Source: Cyclobacteriaceae bacterium | Lineage (GTDB): Bacteria > Bacteroidota > Bacteroidia > Cytophagales > Cyclobacteriaceae | DNA: 10,531 bases | Reading direction: 5' to 3' | Assembly: GCA_013140395.1 (NCBI GenBank) | Contig: JABFSY010000156.1 | Coordinates: 1 to 10,531, forward strand | Shown here: piece by piece, positions 1 through 7,208 of the stretch | How positions within the stretch are numbered: the stretch's first letter is position 1 | Layout: every line of letters begins with the position of its first letter | Notes under the pieces: model-generated | Databases searched by the model: none | Seen by the model: the letters and a program-made list of their open reading frames with translations, nothing else | What the model was told of the DNA's origin: nothing | Translations under genes and position numbers: made by a program

Positions 1-1222
1 GGTATTCGTTTGTCATACTCAATAGATCCCTATCACTCACAACAATTATTGCCTTATAGAGATCATTATAATAGGAAGCAGGCAACTTATTCAATCGAAT
101 ATTTTTTAGTTTTTCAGTAACTGCATATGGATTTGAGACCTCCAGTTGGAGGTTTCCCAAGAAATGATTTTTTGCTGTGCTCAGTTCTGTCTTTTCTACC
201 GGAATGGATAGCATTTTTTTCACTTCTTTCTCGATTTCAGTGAGGGCCTGTTCCGCCTTATCTTTATTCGTTTCAGTTGAAATGCTGAAAACGCCACTGT
301 TTAAGTAGGAACTCAAAGACGAATGAATTCCATAGGTTAAGCCCTTTTCTTCCCTGATATTCTTCATCAGTCTTGAGCCAAAATAGCCACCTAGTATATG
401 ATTTGCTAACAACAAGCCAGGGTAATCGGAATGATTTCTATTGATAGTCTTCTTTCCAATTTTGATTGCTGATTGAAGGCTCTTGTCTTTGATAATCTTT
501 TCAGTAGCAGGCCCGCTTTCGCAATCAGTAGTATGAGGTGTTCTTTTTGATTGAGTCTGTAGGTTACTGATTTGTTTTGTTAGCAATGAAAATTGATGAT
601 TATTTAAATTTCCTGTAACGTAGATTTCAATCGGTGAAAATGAGCTAAGAAAGAAAGATCTAAGATCAGTCGTGCTGATCGCATTAATATCCGCTTCTTC
701 TAGATACCTTCCATAGGGATGGTTGCCACCAAAGACATTCTTATTGAAAATCTTTGAGGCCACAAAACCATTCTTTTCATTGTTTACCTTCAGCGTATCT
801 AAAAAAATACTGGACAATAGAGCAAATTCATCCTCAGGAAATGAGGGCACACTAAGGATCTCAATAACTAACGGCAAAACAGCCTCAAAATTTCTGGTAA
901 GAGAATACAGACTTATCGAGGTAAAGTCGGCCCCAGACGAGATCTCCAGTTGGGCACCCTGTTGGTCTAAGGTGCTAGCGATCATTTCGGCACTCAAAGT
1001 CGCGGTACCTTTCTCTAGCATATGACCGGTGAAATACGATACTCCCTTTTTGGGTTCATGCCATTTACCCGCCTCAAAGACGAAATCAATCTTTACAATA
1101 TCTTGCTGGATTTCTTTAAGCCACACTAAAGACAAATTGTCTCTAAGGGCAATGATTTCAGGGTTTGGTAAATTGAATTGAAACTCAGTACTAAAGTTAG
1201 GTGGGGTCCTTCGATCGAGCAT
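1..1222 (-). CDS. M16-family (insulinase/pitrilysin-like) peptidase homologue, non-catalytic subunit type, partial
   Basis: The reading frame opens with ATG at 1222 and stays open to the left edge, giving 407 visible codons. Single-unit M16 proteins are usually a little over 400 residues, so only a short C-terminal piece is probably missing. M16 enzymes are zinc metallopeptidases with the motif HxxEH. Here the corresponding site reads GHMLEKGT (H67, E70, K71), so the last zinc-ligand histidine is a lysine and the protein is probably not catalytic alone. The C-terminal half keeps the family's R-x6-Y signature in REEKGLTYG (R290, Y297), which helps bind substrate. Bacterial M16 genes often come in pairs, one subunit with HxxEH and one with the R/Y pair, which act as a heterodimer. 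This one fits the second type, so a catalytic partner may lie just beyond the left edge. I see no clear signal peptide. The gene starts 4 bases after the porV stop, without an evident Shine-Dalgarno, and is probably co-transcribed. The family call is firm; the inactive-subunit role is inference. Confidence 0.88.
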   Translation of the reverse strand, partial: MLDRRTPPNFSTEFQFNLPNPEIIALRDNLSLVWLKEIQQDIVKIDFVFEAGKWHEPKKGVSYFTGHMLEKGTATLSAEMIASTLDQQGAQLEISSGADFTSISLYSLTRNFEAVLPLVIEILSVPSFPEDEFALLSSIFLDTLKVNNEKNGFVASKIFNKNVFGGNHPYGRYLEEADINAISTTDLRSFFLSSFSPIEIYVTGNLNNHQFSLLTKQISNLQTQSKRTPHTTDCESGPATEKIIKDKSLQSAIKIGKKTINRNHSDYPGLLLANHILGGYFGSRLMKNIREEKGLTYGIHSSLSSYLNSGVFSISTETNKDKAEQALTEIEKEVKKMLSIPVEKTELSTAKNHFLGNLQLEVSNPYAVTEKLKNIRLNKLPASYYNDLYKAIIVVSDRDLLSMTNEY

Positions 1223-1226
1223 TCAA

Positions 1227-2381
1227 TTAATCAGTTACAGATTCTTCTGATTTTGCTTTTTTAGCAATGAGGTATTGAATAGTAAAACGAATCGTTTCTG
1301 CCAATGGACTTTCTCGTTGGTTTGTGGGCACCAGATAAGCAACGTCTACACCGAAATCATTATACCTAAGTCCAACTCCAGCGGTTAAGTATTTTCTATT
1401 CCCTTTGGTTTGATCTTCATAAAAGTATCCAAGACGCCCCGAAAAAGTTTGATTATACCAGTACTCCAAACCGCCTGAGATTGTCACCTCGCTAAGTTCT
1501 TCTTGCCAACCTCCCGGGGCATCAGAGAAAGAGCCAAAGATTCCATCTAGAAGGGGTTTGTTTCTGCTTCCCGGAGCAGTTGTTGGAACCATTAACTTAT
1601 CAAAATCCAATGCAAAGGTCAAGCTATTCATTGGATCTAAATCAGCCTTATAAGCACCACCCAATCTCAAATTTGTAGGTATGAAATCAGGGTTTCCTGA
1701 ATTGGTATAAGATACTTTAGCGCCAACATTTGATATCGAAGCGCCCCAAGAAAGTGTCGCATTTTTTGATTTTAAAGGCTTGGTATAGAATACGCCAATA
1801 TCCACCGCGACCGAGTGGGCAGCGGTTGCATCAGTAGTTGGTAAAGCACCGGTTAGATTTGAGTAAATATATCGCAATGTGCCCCCTAAACTAAAGTGAT
1901 CAGTCAATAGCCGTGAATACGTAACATCGAATGCAGCTTCTCGAGCATTAAAGCGTCCTTGAGATACATTTCCATTGTCTCTGAACTCAATTTCACCCAA
2001 GTCAAAATATTTCATTGAGGCAGCCACTACCTGTTCTCGATTGATCTTATAGAAGCCGGTTAAATGGATCACTCTCATATCATTGATTATTTTACCTAGC
2101 CATGGTGTGTAAGATAACGAACCGCCATAACCTTTGTCAATGAAAGCTAGCTTCCCCGCATTCCAATAAGCTGACGCTGCATCGGGCGAAGTAGCAACCC
2201 CCACATCACCCATTCCAGCCGCTCTGGTGTCAGGCGTTATGGTTAGAAAAGGGACTGCCGTAGTGATGTTCTTATTGTTGGGGTCTTGCCCAATTAATGT
2301 ACCCTGGGGTTGACTTTGGGCAGCTAGATAGGCACCAAAAGAGAAAATGAAGATCCAACCTTTCTTTAACGTATTCATCAT
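1227..2381 (-). CDS. porV: Type IX secretion system outer-membrane protein PorV (LptO)
   Basis: PorV is a FadL-like outer-membrane beta-barrel of the T9SS. It collects cargo at the translocon and carries it to the PorU-containing attachment complex on the cell surface. The protein has 384 residues, close to known PorV lengths. A signal peptide covers about the first 22 residues, with hydrophobic core WIFIFSFGAYLAA before QSQ. The family hallmark near residues 45-70 reads PFLTITPDTRAAGMGDVGVA and is followed by SPDAASAYWNAGKLAF. The rest alternates like beta-strands, as in GGTLRYIY, LSWGASISNVG and LTAGVGLRYNDFGVDVAYLVP. The open frame extends 3 bases further to a TTG at 2384, but the tandem ATGs at 2381 and 2378 are better starts; I chose the first. 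It lies directly downstream of porU, the usual partner, and 4 bases before the M16 gene. The gap from the original porU end (2405) is 23 bases, but it becomes 146 bases because of the premature porU stop. No lesion is seen in porV. Confidence 0.95.
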   Translation of the reverse strand: MMNTLKKGWIFIFSFGAYLAAQSQPQGTLIGQDPNNKNITTAVPFLTITPDTRAAGMGDVGVATSPDAASAYWNAGKLAFIDKGYGGSLSYTPWLGKIINDMRVIHLTGFYKINREQVVAASMKYFDLGEIEFRDNGNVSQGRFNAREAAFDVTYSRLLTDHFSLGGTLRYIYSNLTGALPTTDATAAHSVAVDIGVFYTKPLKSKNATLSWGASISNVGAKVSYTNSGNPDFIPTNLRLGGAYKADLDPMNSLTFALDFDKLMVPTTAPGSRNKPLLDGIFGSFSDAPGGWQEELSEVTISGGLEYWYNQTFSGRLGYFYEDQTKGNRKYLTAGVGLRYNDFGVDVAYLVPTNQRESPLAETIRFTIQYLIAKKAKSEESVTD

Positions 2382-2404
2382 CAACAGTTAGGCGGTAAAG
2401 TTAA

Positions 2405-2527
2405 CTAATTCATTATTATTAATCTGGCGGCCAACTCATTATTTGAACCGTCCGTTACGGAACGAATAAATAGCCGTGCAATGTATAAACCATTGCTTAA
2501 TTTTCTTCCATCTGGATTTTCCCCATT
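2405..2527 (-). pseudogene. porU: Detached 3' end of porU: last 40 codons of the sorting domain beyond an in-frame TAG
   Basis: Directly after the TAG at 2530-2528, the same reading frame continues for 40 sense codons to a second TAG at 2407-2405. The translation starts NGENPDGRKLSNGLYIARLF and ends NNELAARLIIMN. This is the expected end of a T9SS C-terminal domain: an LxxGxY motif (LSNGLY) followed by a closing basic/hydrophobic strand (ARLIIMN). With W in place of the stop, the joint reads LDEWNGENPDGRKL, matching the W-D/N-G...G-x-L-x-x-G-x-Y pattern of these domains and of FlgD-like folds. The full protein would be 1131 residues, near the length of characterised PorU. Frame, motif order and spacing are all preserved, so this is decayed or miscalled coding sequence, not an intergenic region. 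It will be translated only by readthrough or if the TAG is an error. Confidence 0.88.
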
Positions 2528-5500
2528 CTATTCATCCAAAGTTACTTGATATTGGCTTTCCTTTACCTCGTGTTCCTGGCTGTGGACAATTTGCCCCTGT
2601 GAGTTATAGATAACAATCGTTGCCAATAGATCTTCACCTGGGCGGCTATGCGTGAATCTGAAACGCGTGGATTCTGTAACCGGATTCGGGAAATTATAGA
2701 ATTCAGAAATCTGTATTTGGTTTCCATCACTCACTACGAAGTCGATCGTTTTTGTGCTCGTGTTATTGTACGTATCAGAAACCGTTAGTGAAAGTGAATG
2801 CCGTCCTTTTTTCAATGTGTCCAACGGGTAAATCAGCAAGCCCTTTTTGTAATTATCTTTCTCTGACACATAATACTCATTAACCACAAAAGAGTATTGA
2901 TTGTCCAATAAGGCCACCATGTTGTTTGTTGGCGTAAATGAAGTAGTGGTTAATCCACTCTCATCAAAAAGGCGAGCTATCAAATTTGTATTTGGTCCAA
3001 CCACGCCACCAGCAACATAAGTGGTATCGCCCAAAAAAAGTTTGATTTCCGGTGGTGTAGTATCAGGTGTAGGTGACGGCTCGATACCGCCAACTAAAAA
3101 GTTAGAAGAGTGTCCAAACGCATCTTGGTTCGAGGCGGTGGCATACAGACTTAGTTTTCCCGCTGTGGCTGTCGCATCCACGTTTCGTGGAACTACAAAG
3201 TTAACTTCAAACTCACCATTGGCGACAGAGGCTCTTCCACTAAAGAGCATGTTCTTCCACTGTGAAAAAATGAATGGCGAAGTTCCTTCGGAACCTTTTG
3301 TGATTTCGACAGTTGGCTTATCGTATAGGGTGACAAATACTTCGCCATTGAAATTGGTTAGTTTCGTTCCACCTTCTTTCATTTGCCCTTTTGCTTTTAC
3401 CTGCGAGAGTCCTTTCAATGTCGAAGAGCCAGTAGTTGTTTTTATTTCATCGATTACAACTTCTTTGTTGCTAAAGCCAATTGTCATTGAAGGATCTCCC
3501 AGCAAAGAAAAATTCCGATTGGATACGCCCGAAATACTAGTGTTTTTTGTGTCGCGGAATATTGAACCAAGATCACGGTATTTGTTATTCTCTTTAGAGA
3601 ACAGAGCTGTGTAGAATGCGCGATTGAGGGTGAAATTTGTGCTTGAATTTACGGGCCGGGCGGTGGTAACAAGTCCGATACCTCCGCCCTTTGGCTGTAA
3701 TAGGATTCGTTCTCCACTTGATATAATGAAGGGATCATCATTCCTGCCAAATTCGCAGGTGGCGGTTACAAACAGTGGATACTCCGGGCTATTTCTCCAG
3801 TTTAAAACTATTGTTTCTGTCAATACTTGCTCCTGCATCCAAACTTTCTCAGAGCCATGCCCTGTATAGTTTACAATTGATTTTCCTTTGCGGATGTCCA
3901 GATCAAGCGCTCGTGTTGCTGCCGGGCTAGCCGGGCCTGTGTTTCGTTGAATCTGATCGAAGGAATCCAGGTAGAGTTTCTTAATGTTCAATTCAGGATT
4001 CGACACATCGATCGAATTTGCTATTTGATCTGCCTGGCTTTGGTGAATATTAAAGTCTGCATCATCGGCAACAAAAAGTATTTCCTTACGCCAAACGCCT
4101 CTTGCTTTTGGATTTGTTTCATACTCGATCAGTTTATCTACCACGGCCTTTGCCTCCTCTATTTTTTTTACAGGTATTCTGCCTACGCCCACATCCATTG
4201 TTGAGTTTTGTGCGGGGCTTTCCAGCCAGGCTCCCTCGTTGTCTTCCAGCATTCCAAAATAGTCATCTGACGAATATGTTTCGAGTGGGCTTAGCGAATT
4301 GAGCGACTCATAGATGGGAACAAAATTGGTGTTGCTCGCTACTCGAGATTTATAATCGTATGAACCACGCCCGAATAAAAGAACATTTTTCAGCGTAGAA
4401 CCGGGTTTTCGATACACATCCCTAAGGAAATCACGAATCGCGGAGACGTCTTGTTTTCCTCCTGCATATTCATGGTAAACTTGATCCGTAGTAACCACCA
4501 GTGCAGACAAACCGTTTTTGCTTTGTCGATAGTTTGCTAATCGCTCCGCTTCTGACCTAAAAGCGGGATGAGTGACAATGATAAGGCTTTTGTTGTCGAC
4601 TGCATGAAGATTTTGGTTTTTGATCGTGATTTCAAAAGTCGGGGATTTTGTTTTTTCAGAGCTGAAGACAATGAATCTTTTTAGTAAAGTTGTTGCTGCT
4701 GTGGTCAATAGCGAGGATCCGTTCAACTTTGAAGCTTGCAAAACTGTATTGAATGGATCTGTGATATCCCATACGATCGTTTTTGAATCGGCAGATGTTA
4801 CTTCAAAAGTCGAAACCGCATTTTCTAAACTTTTCGCTGACGTGAAAATAGTCTGATCGCCATATAGAGCCAGTTTTCTTTTCATGGTGAAAAGAAAGAA
4901 ATCAAGGTAGCCTACCGATAGCCCAGTGGTACCACCTCTGGTAAACTGATATTTCACCTCTTGTGTATTTTGTGCAGACGCTTTGATAGAGGATGAATTA
5001 ATGCTAATTGTATCTTTTGTAATTCTGCCTTTGATGCCATACTGGGTATTGGGTATGGCTGTTATAGGCTGATCGAGAATAGGCGTGTTATTGAAAAACA
5101 CTTTGAACGTGCAATCGCTGATCGATTGAGCCATTACGTGGCTTGCCATTTTAATGGGTGAGTTGTCAATGATGCCAGCGATATCAAACCGAATGACGGC
5201 TTCAGGAGTATTGTCAAATTGCTCGCCAAACCATTGTCGCCCTGATTTTAGAAGATTGTATTTTTCCGTCTCGTAATAGGCAAAGTCATCAAATTCCTGC
5301 ACGATGGGAAATGATCCCTCAATTGTTGCCTGATTAGCGATTCTCTTTCCCGAAGTTGTGCCGACAGTTAGAAAATAAAAATTCTTATCTGCATAAAGAT
5401 GATTCTCGTACTCAAAAATTTGTTTTTGTTGATTGTATACATATTTATCTGGCCCCTGGCCAAAAAACAAAATAAAATCTCCGCGATCGAACTTTCCATC

Positions 5501-5800
5501 CGCTTCACCCGAAACAAATAATGATAACTGTACCAGATCGACAATTCTTGATTTGTTGTTTGGTTGTGGAAGCATTCCATTGCCACCTGAAAAGAGCTGA
5601 ATATTTCGAGGATCAATTTGATCTGGATTAACACCTGTTTTTCTTAGAAGTTCGTAGTCAATTTTGTAAACACCATCATTCTCCACAGAAAATTTATGCC
5701 AATCGCCAGTAGAAAGTACTGATGTGACTTGACCACGCGTTGGGAACGCCAATGCATAGCAAAGCCAAAGTGTAAACGCTATTTTCAGCTCTTTAGTCAA
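2528..5800 (-). CDS. porU: Type IX secretion system sortase PorU (C25 gingipain-like), prematurely terminated
   Basis: PorU is the surface sortase of the T9SS. It cleaves the C-terminal signal from cargo and joins the new end to a surface glycolipid (A-LPS in Porphyromonas). It sits in the attachment complex with PorV. The encoded 1090 residues show a signal peptide (hydrophobic residues 7-19, cleavage near TRGQ), an N-terminal beta-rich region to about 400, and a C25 caspase-like peptidase domain at about 404-770. The catalytic pair is visible as H648 in NYTGHGSEKVW and C682 in FVTATCEFGRNDDP. Ig-like regions follow at about 780-1030, then a T9SS-type C-terminal domain starting at YNFPNP (1036-1040). 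The start is TTG at 5800, 2 bases after the pssA stop; no ATG or GTG gives a sensible secretion signal, and no Shine-Dalgarno is evident. The oddity is the end: codon 1091 is TAG where tryptophan is expected, and the missing 40 codons follow in frame to 2405. As encoded, PorU lacks the last strands of its own C-terminal domain, which it probably needs for export or for docking on PorV. The catalytic domain is intact. Confidence 0.93.
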   Translation of the reverse strand: MTKELKIAFTLWLCYALAFPTRGQVTSVLSTGDWHKFSVENDGVYKIDYELLRKTGVNPDQIDPRNIQLFSGGNGMLPQPNNKSRIVDLVQLSLFVSGEADGKFDRGDFILFFGQGPDKYVYNQQKQIFEYENHLYADKNFYFLTVGTTSGKRIANQATIEGSFPIVQEFDDFAYYETEKYNLLKSGRQWFGEQFDNTPEAVIRFDIAGIIDNSPIKMASHVMAQSISDCTFKVFFNNTPILDQPITAIPNTQYGIKGRITKDTISINSSSIKASAQNTQEVKYQFTRGGTTGLSVGYLDFFLFTMKRKLALYGDQTIFTSAKSLENAVSTFEVTSADSKTIVWDITDPFNTVLQASKLNGSSLLTTAATTLLKRFIVFSSEKTKSPTFEITIKNQNLHAVDNKSLIIVTHPAFRSEAERLANYRQSKNGLSALVVTTDQVYHEYAGGKQDVSAIRDFLRDVYRKPGSTLKNVLLFGRGSYDYKSRVASNTNFVPIYESLNSLSPLETYSSDDYFGMLEDNEGAWLESPAQNSTMDVGVGRIPVKKIEEAKAVVDKLIEYETNPKARGVWRKEILFVADDADFNIHQSQADQIANSIDVSNPELNIKKLYLDSFDQIQRNTGPASPAATRALDLDIRKGKSIVNYTGHGSEKVWMQEQVLTETIVLNWRNSPEYPLFVTATCEFGRNDDPFIISSGERILLQPKGGGIGLVTTARPVNSSTNFTLNRAFYTALFSKENNKYRDLGSIFRDTKNTSISGVSNRNFSLLGDPSMTIGFSNKEVVIDEIKTTTGSSTLKGLSQVKAKGQMKEGGTKLTNFNGEVFVTLYDKPTVEITKGSEGTSPFIFSQWKNMLFSGRASVANGEFEVNFVVPRNVDATATAGKLSLYATASNQDAFGHSSNFLVGGIEPSPTPDTTPPEIKLFLGDTTYVAGGVVGPNTNLIARLFDESGLTTTSFTPTNNMVALLDNQYSFVVNEYYVSEKDNYKKGLLIYPLDTLKKGRHSLSLTVSDTYNNTSTKTIDFVVSDGNQIQISEFYNFPNPVTESTRFRFTHSRPGEDLLATIVIYNSQGQIVHSQEHEVKESQYQVTLDE

Positions 5801-5802
5801 GT

Positions 5803-6492
5803 CTATTGTTTTTTGAATCGTAGGCCGCCACCTATCAACGATGTAAAGATGTAAAGTAGTATAATCAGTGGGATCGAAGTGACTTGGAGGAAGATTAATA
5901 GTATTGCTGAAAGTGCAATAAAACTGAAGCGTACTTGGTTTTCGGCCCAGCTAAAGTTCTTGAATTTAAATGCAAAGAATTGTATGGGCGAAACCATTAA
6001 AAGGGAAAACACAATGGTAATCAAAACCAAGAGCCAATCCTGATGTAGCCAGCTTGCTATGCTGCCGGAAAGTAGAGGCAACGAAGTGATGAAAAGCGTA
6101 TTGGCAGGGGTATTTAGCCCCTTGAAGGAATCTCTTTGCGTTTCGTCTACATTGAAAATGGCGAGTCGTAATGCCGAAAAGGCCGCAATCATAAACGCTG
6201 CATAAGGTAGCCATGGAATAGATGATGACGAAGCTATTAACTTGTACATCACGAGTGATGGCAACACTCCAAAGCTTACTACATCGGCCAATGAATCCAG
6301 CTCTTTACCAATGGTAGAGTGCACTTTCAATAAGCGTGCTGCAAAGCCATCGAAGAAATCAAAGAGAGCTGCGATCCATACAAAATAGGCCGCTGGGATA
6401 CTTCGTTCTTCGAGACAGTAAACAATCCCCAAACAACCACAAATAAGATTGCAACACGTTAGAAAATTGGGGATGTATTTTTTTATGTTCAT
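5803..6492 (-). CDS. pssA: CDP-diacylglycerol--serine O-phosphatidyltransferase (phosphatidylserine synthase)
   Basis: This enzyme makes phosphatidylserine from CDP-diacylglycerol and L-serine in the inner membrane, the first committed step towards phosphatidylethanolamine. The 229-residue protein has the complete CDP-alcohol phosphotransferase signature D-x2-D-G-x2-A-R-x8-G-x3-D-x3-D: D45, D48, G49, A52, R53, G62, D66 and D70, in FDFFDGFAAR and GKELDSLADVVSFG. Several hydrophobic membrane segments flank it, including LICGCLGIVYCL near the N-terminus and a long hydrophobic C-terminal third ending GGGLRFKKQ. The start MNIKKYIPNFLTCCN (ATG at 6492) matches the typical N-terminus of Bacteroidota PssA. 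The frame also extends to a TTG at 6513, but that adds seven unlikely residues. The ATG overlaps the stop of the upstream hydrolase as ATGA, so translation is probably coupled. The gene ends in TAG, which shows that TAG is an ordinary stop here. A decarboxylase gene (psd) is not in view. Confidence 0.95.
   Translation of the reverse strand: MNIKKYIPNFLTCCNLICGCLGIVYCLEERSIPAAYFVWIAALFDFFDGFAARLLKVHSTIGKELDSLADVVSFGVLPSLVMYKLIASSSSIPWLPYAAFMIAAFSALRLAIFNVDETQRDSFKGLNTPANTLFITSLPLLSGSIASWLHQDWLLVLITIVFSLLMVSPIQFFAFKFKNFSWAENQVRFSFIALSAILLIFLQVTSIPLIILLYIFTSLIGGGLRFKKQ
6489..6492 (-). other. ATGA start/stop overlap joining the MBL hydrolase and pssA
   Basis: On the minus strand the last codon of the hydrolase, TGA (6491-6489), overlaps the pssA ATG (6492-6490) as ATGA. 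Such overlaps normally mean that the same ribosomes re-initiate and that the genes share one mRNA. The overlap also supports the ATG over the upstream TTG as the pssA start. Confidence 0.85.
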
Positions 6493-7139
6493 GATGGGTT
6501 GGTAAGCGTGCAAAAAGGATTTAACCTCTTCTCTTCACCTATTGTTGTTGTAGGCCCGTGTCCTGAATACACAACCACATCGTCAGGTAATAGAAAAAGT
6601 TTTTGCTGTATGCTTTTTAGTAACACATCAAAGTTGCCTCCCGGCAAATCTGTTCGGCCAATGCTCCTTTTAAAAAGCACATCGCCACTCAAAACAGTCT
6701 TTTTTTGCTCGTCATAGAATGCAATGTGCCCTGGAGAATGTCCAGGAAGAAACAGAACTTTCCATTTTGTGTTTCCGAAGACAAAAGATTCATTATCTTC
6801 TAAAAATCGGTCGGGCACTGTAGGTTGGTAGCCGGCAAAGCCATAGTTGGAAGCATATGATTGTACGGCTAACAGCACCTTTTCATCTTGCCGGTGGATA
6901 AGTAAGGGGACTTTGTATTTCGTTTTACAATGAAAATTACCCAGTACGTGGTCAATATGGCAATGGGTGTTGAGGATATATTTGACAGTTAGTCCTTGAG
7001 CAGCGATAAATCGATCGAGTTCGGCCTGCTCTGAAGGCTCGTAACAACCAGGATCGATGATCACCGCTTCCTTGGTATCGTCAAAGGCTACATAGGTGTT
7101 TTCAGAAAACGGATTGAAAACGAACGATTCGAGAGTCAT
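6489..7139 (-). CDS. MBL-fold metallo-hydrolase, glyoxalase II-like (YcbL type)
   Basis: This is a 216-residue cytoplasmic protein of the metallo-beta-lactamase fold. The metal-binding motif is THCHIDH (H59, H61, D63, H64), followed by H134 in LPGHSPGH, D153 in LSGDVLF and H194 in YSGHG, so the full di-metal site is present. The sequence GRTDLPGG (161-168) and the short length, without the C-terminal helical domain of classical glyoxalase II, place it with the single-domain YcbL-like thioester hydrolases. The opening FNPFSENTYV and VIIDPGC are typical of the group. The likely activity is hydrolysis of a small thioester such as S-lactoylglutathione or a related thiol conjugate, but the substrate cannot be read from sequence. 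The ATG at 7139 is the natural start, since the family N-terminus begins within a few residues of it. It is the first gene of the minus-strand run. A TAATTTTG element lies only 4 bases upstream, so the mRNA may be leaderless. It ends in the ATGA overlap with pssA. Confidence 0.92.
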   Translation of the reverse strand: MTLESFVFNPFSENTYVAFDDTKEAVIIDPGCYEPSEQAELDRFIAAQGLTVKYILNTHCHIDHVLGNFHCKTKYKVPLLIHRQDEKVLLAVQSYASNYGFAGYQPTVPDRFLEDNESFVFGNTKWKVLFLPGHSPGHIAFYDEQKKTVLSGDVLFKRSIGRTDLPGGNFDVLLKSIQQKLFLLPDDVVVYSGHGPTTTIGEEKRLNPFCTLTNPS

Positions 7140-7143
7140 GTGC

Positions 7144-7151
7144 CAAAATTA
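7144..7151 (-). promoter_or_regulatory. Possible -7 promoter element of the minus-strand gene run
   Basis: On the minus strand these bases read TAATTTTG, a full match to the Bacteroidota -7 consensus TAnnTTTG. Only four bases (GCAC) separate it from the ATG at 7139, so transcription would start at or next to the start codon. I see no good TTG-type -33 element at the expected distance, so the call rests on one short motif and its position. Confidence 0.35.
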
Positions 7152-7193
7152 CGAAAACTTGTTTGGTCGGTACTTAGTTAACCAGCTAGACGT

Positions 7194-7201
7194 TACTTTT
7201 G
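7194..7201 (+). promoter_or_regulatory. Possible -7 promoter element of the FAD oxidoreductase gene
   Basis: These bases read TACTTTTG, again matching TAnnTTTG. The nearest TTTG upstream (7162-7165) is 28 bases away, longer than the usual roughly 20, so the -33 element is doubtful. If the element is real, the RNA would start at about 7206-7209. That leaves only non-canonical codons (ATT 7209, ATC 7215, GTA 7227) ahead of the FAD-binding motif. Confidence 0.35.
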
Positions 7202-7208
7202 TTACTCC

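Noticed and set aside
2396..2403. TAACTTTA on the minus strand as a separate porV promoter
   Set aside because: It misses the final G of TAnnTTTG and has no -33 element at a suitable distance. Co-transcription with porU is simpler.
2448..2462. Small inverted repeat around TCCG-TTA-CGGA as a porU terminator
   Set aside because: It has a 4-base stem with no following T-run, and it lies within the 3' porU codons upstream of porV. It is better explained as coding sequence.
2528..2530. TAG as a recoded sense codon (pyrrolysine or reassigned amber)
   Set aside because: pssA ends in TAG, and the porU frame itself ends in a second TAG at 2405-2407, so TAG acts as a normal stop here. The expected residue is tryptophan, not a catalytic special residue, and no recoding genes are seen in the window.
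3021..3614. 197-codon open frame on the plus strand inside porU
   Set aside because: It lies wholly antisense to a well-supported porU coding region, shows no recognisable domain, and appears to be a by-product of porU codon usage.
6493..6513. TTG at 6513 as the pssA start
   Set aside because: It adds seven residues not typical of the family and overlaps the hydrolase further. The ATG at 6492 matches the known N-terminus and forms the ATGA overlap.
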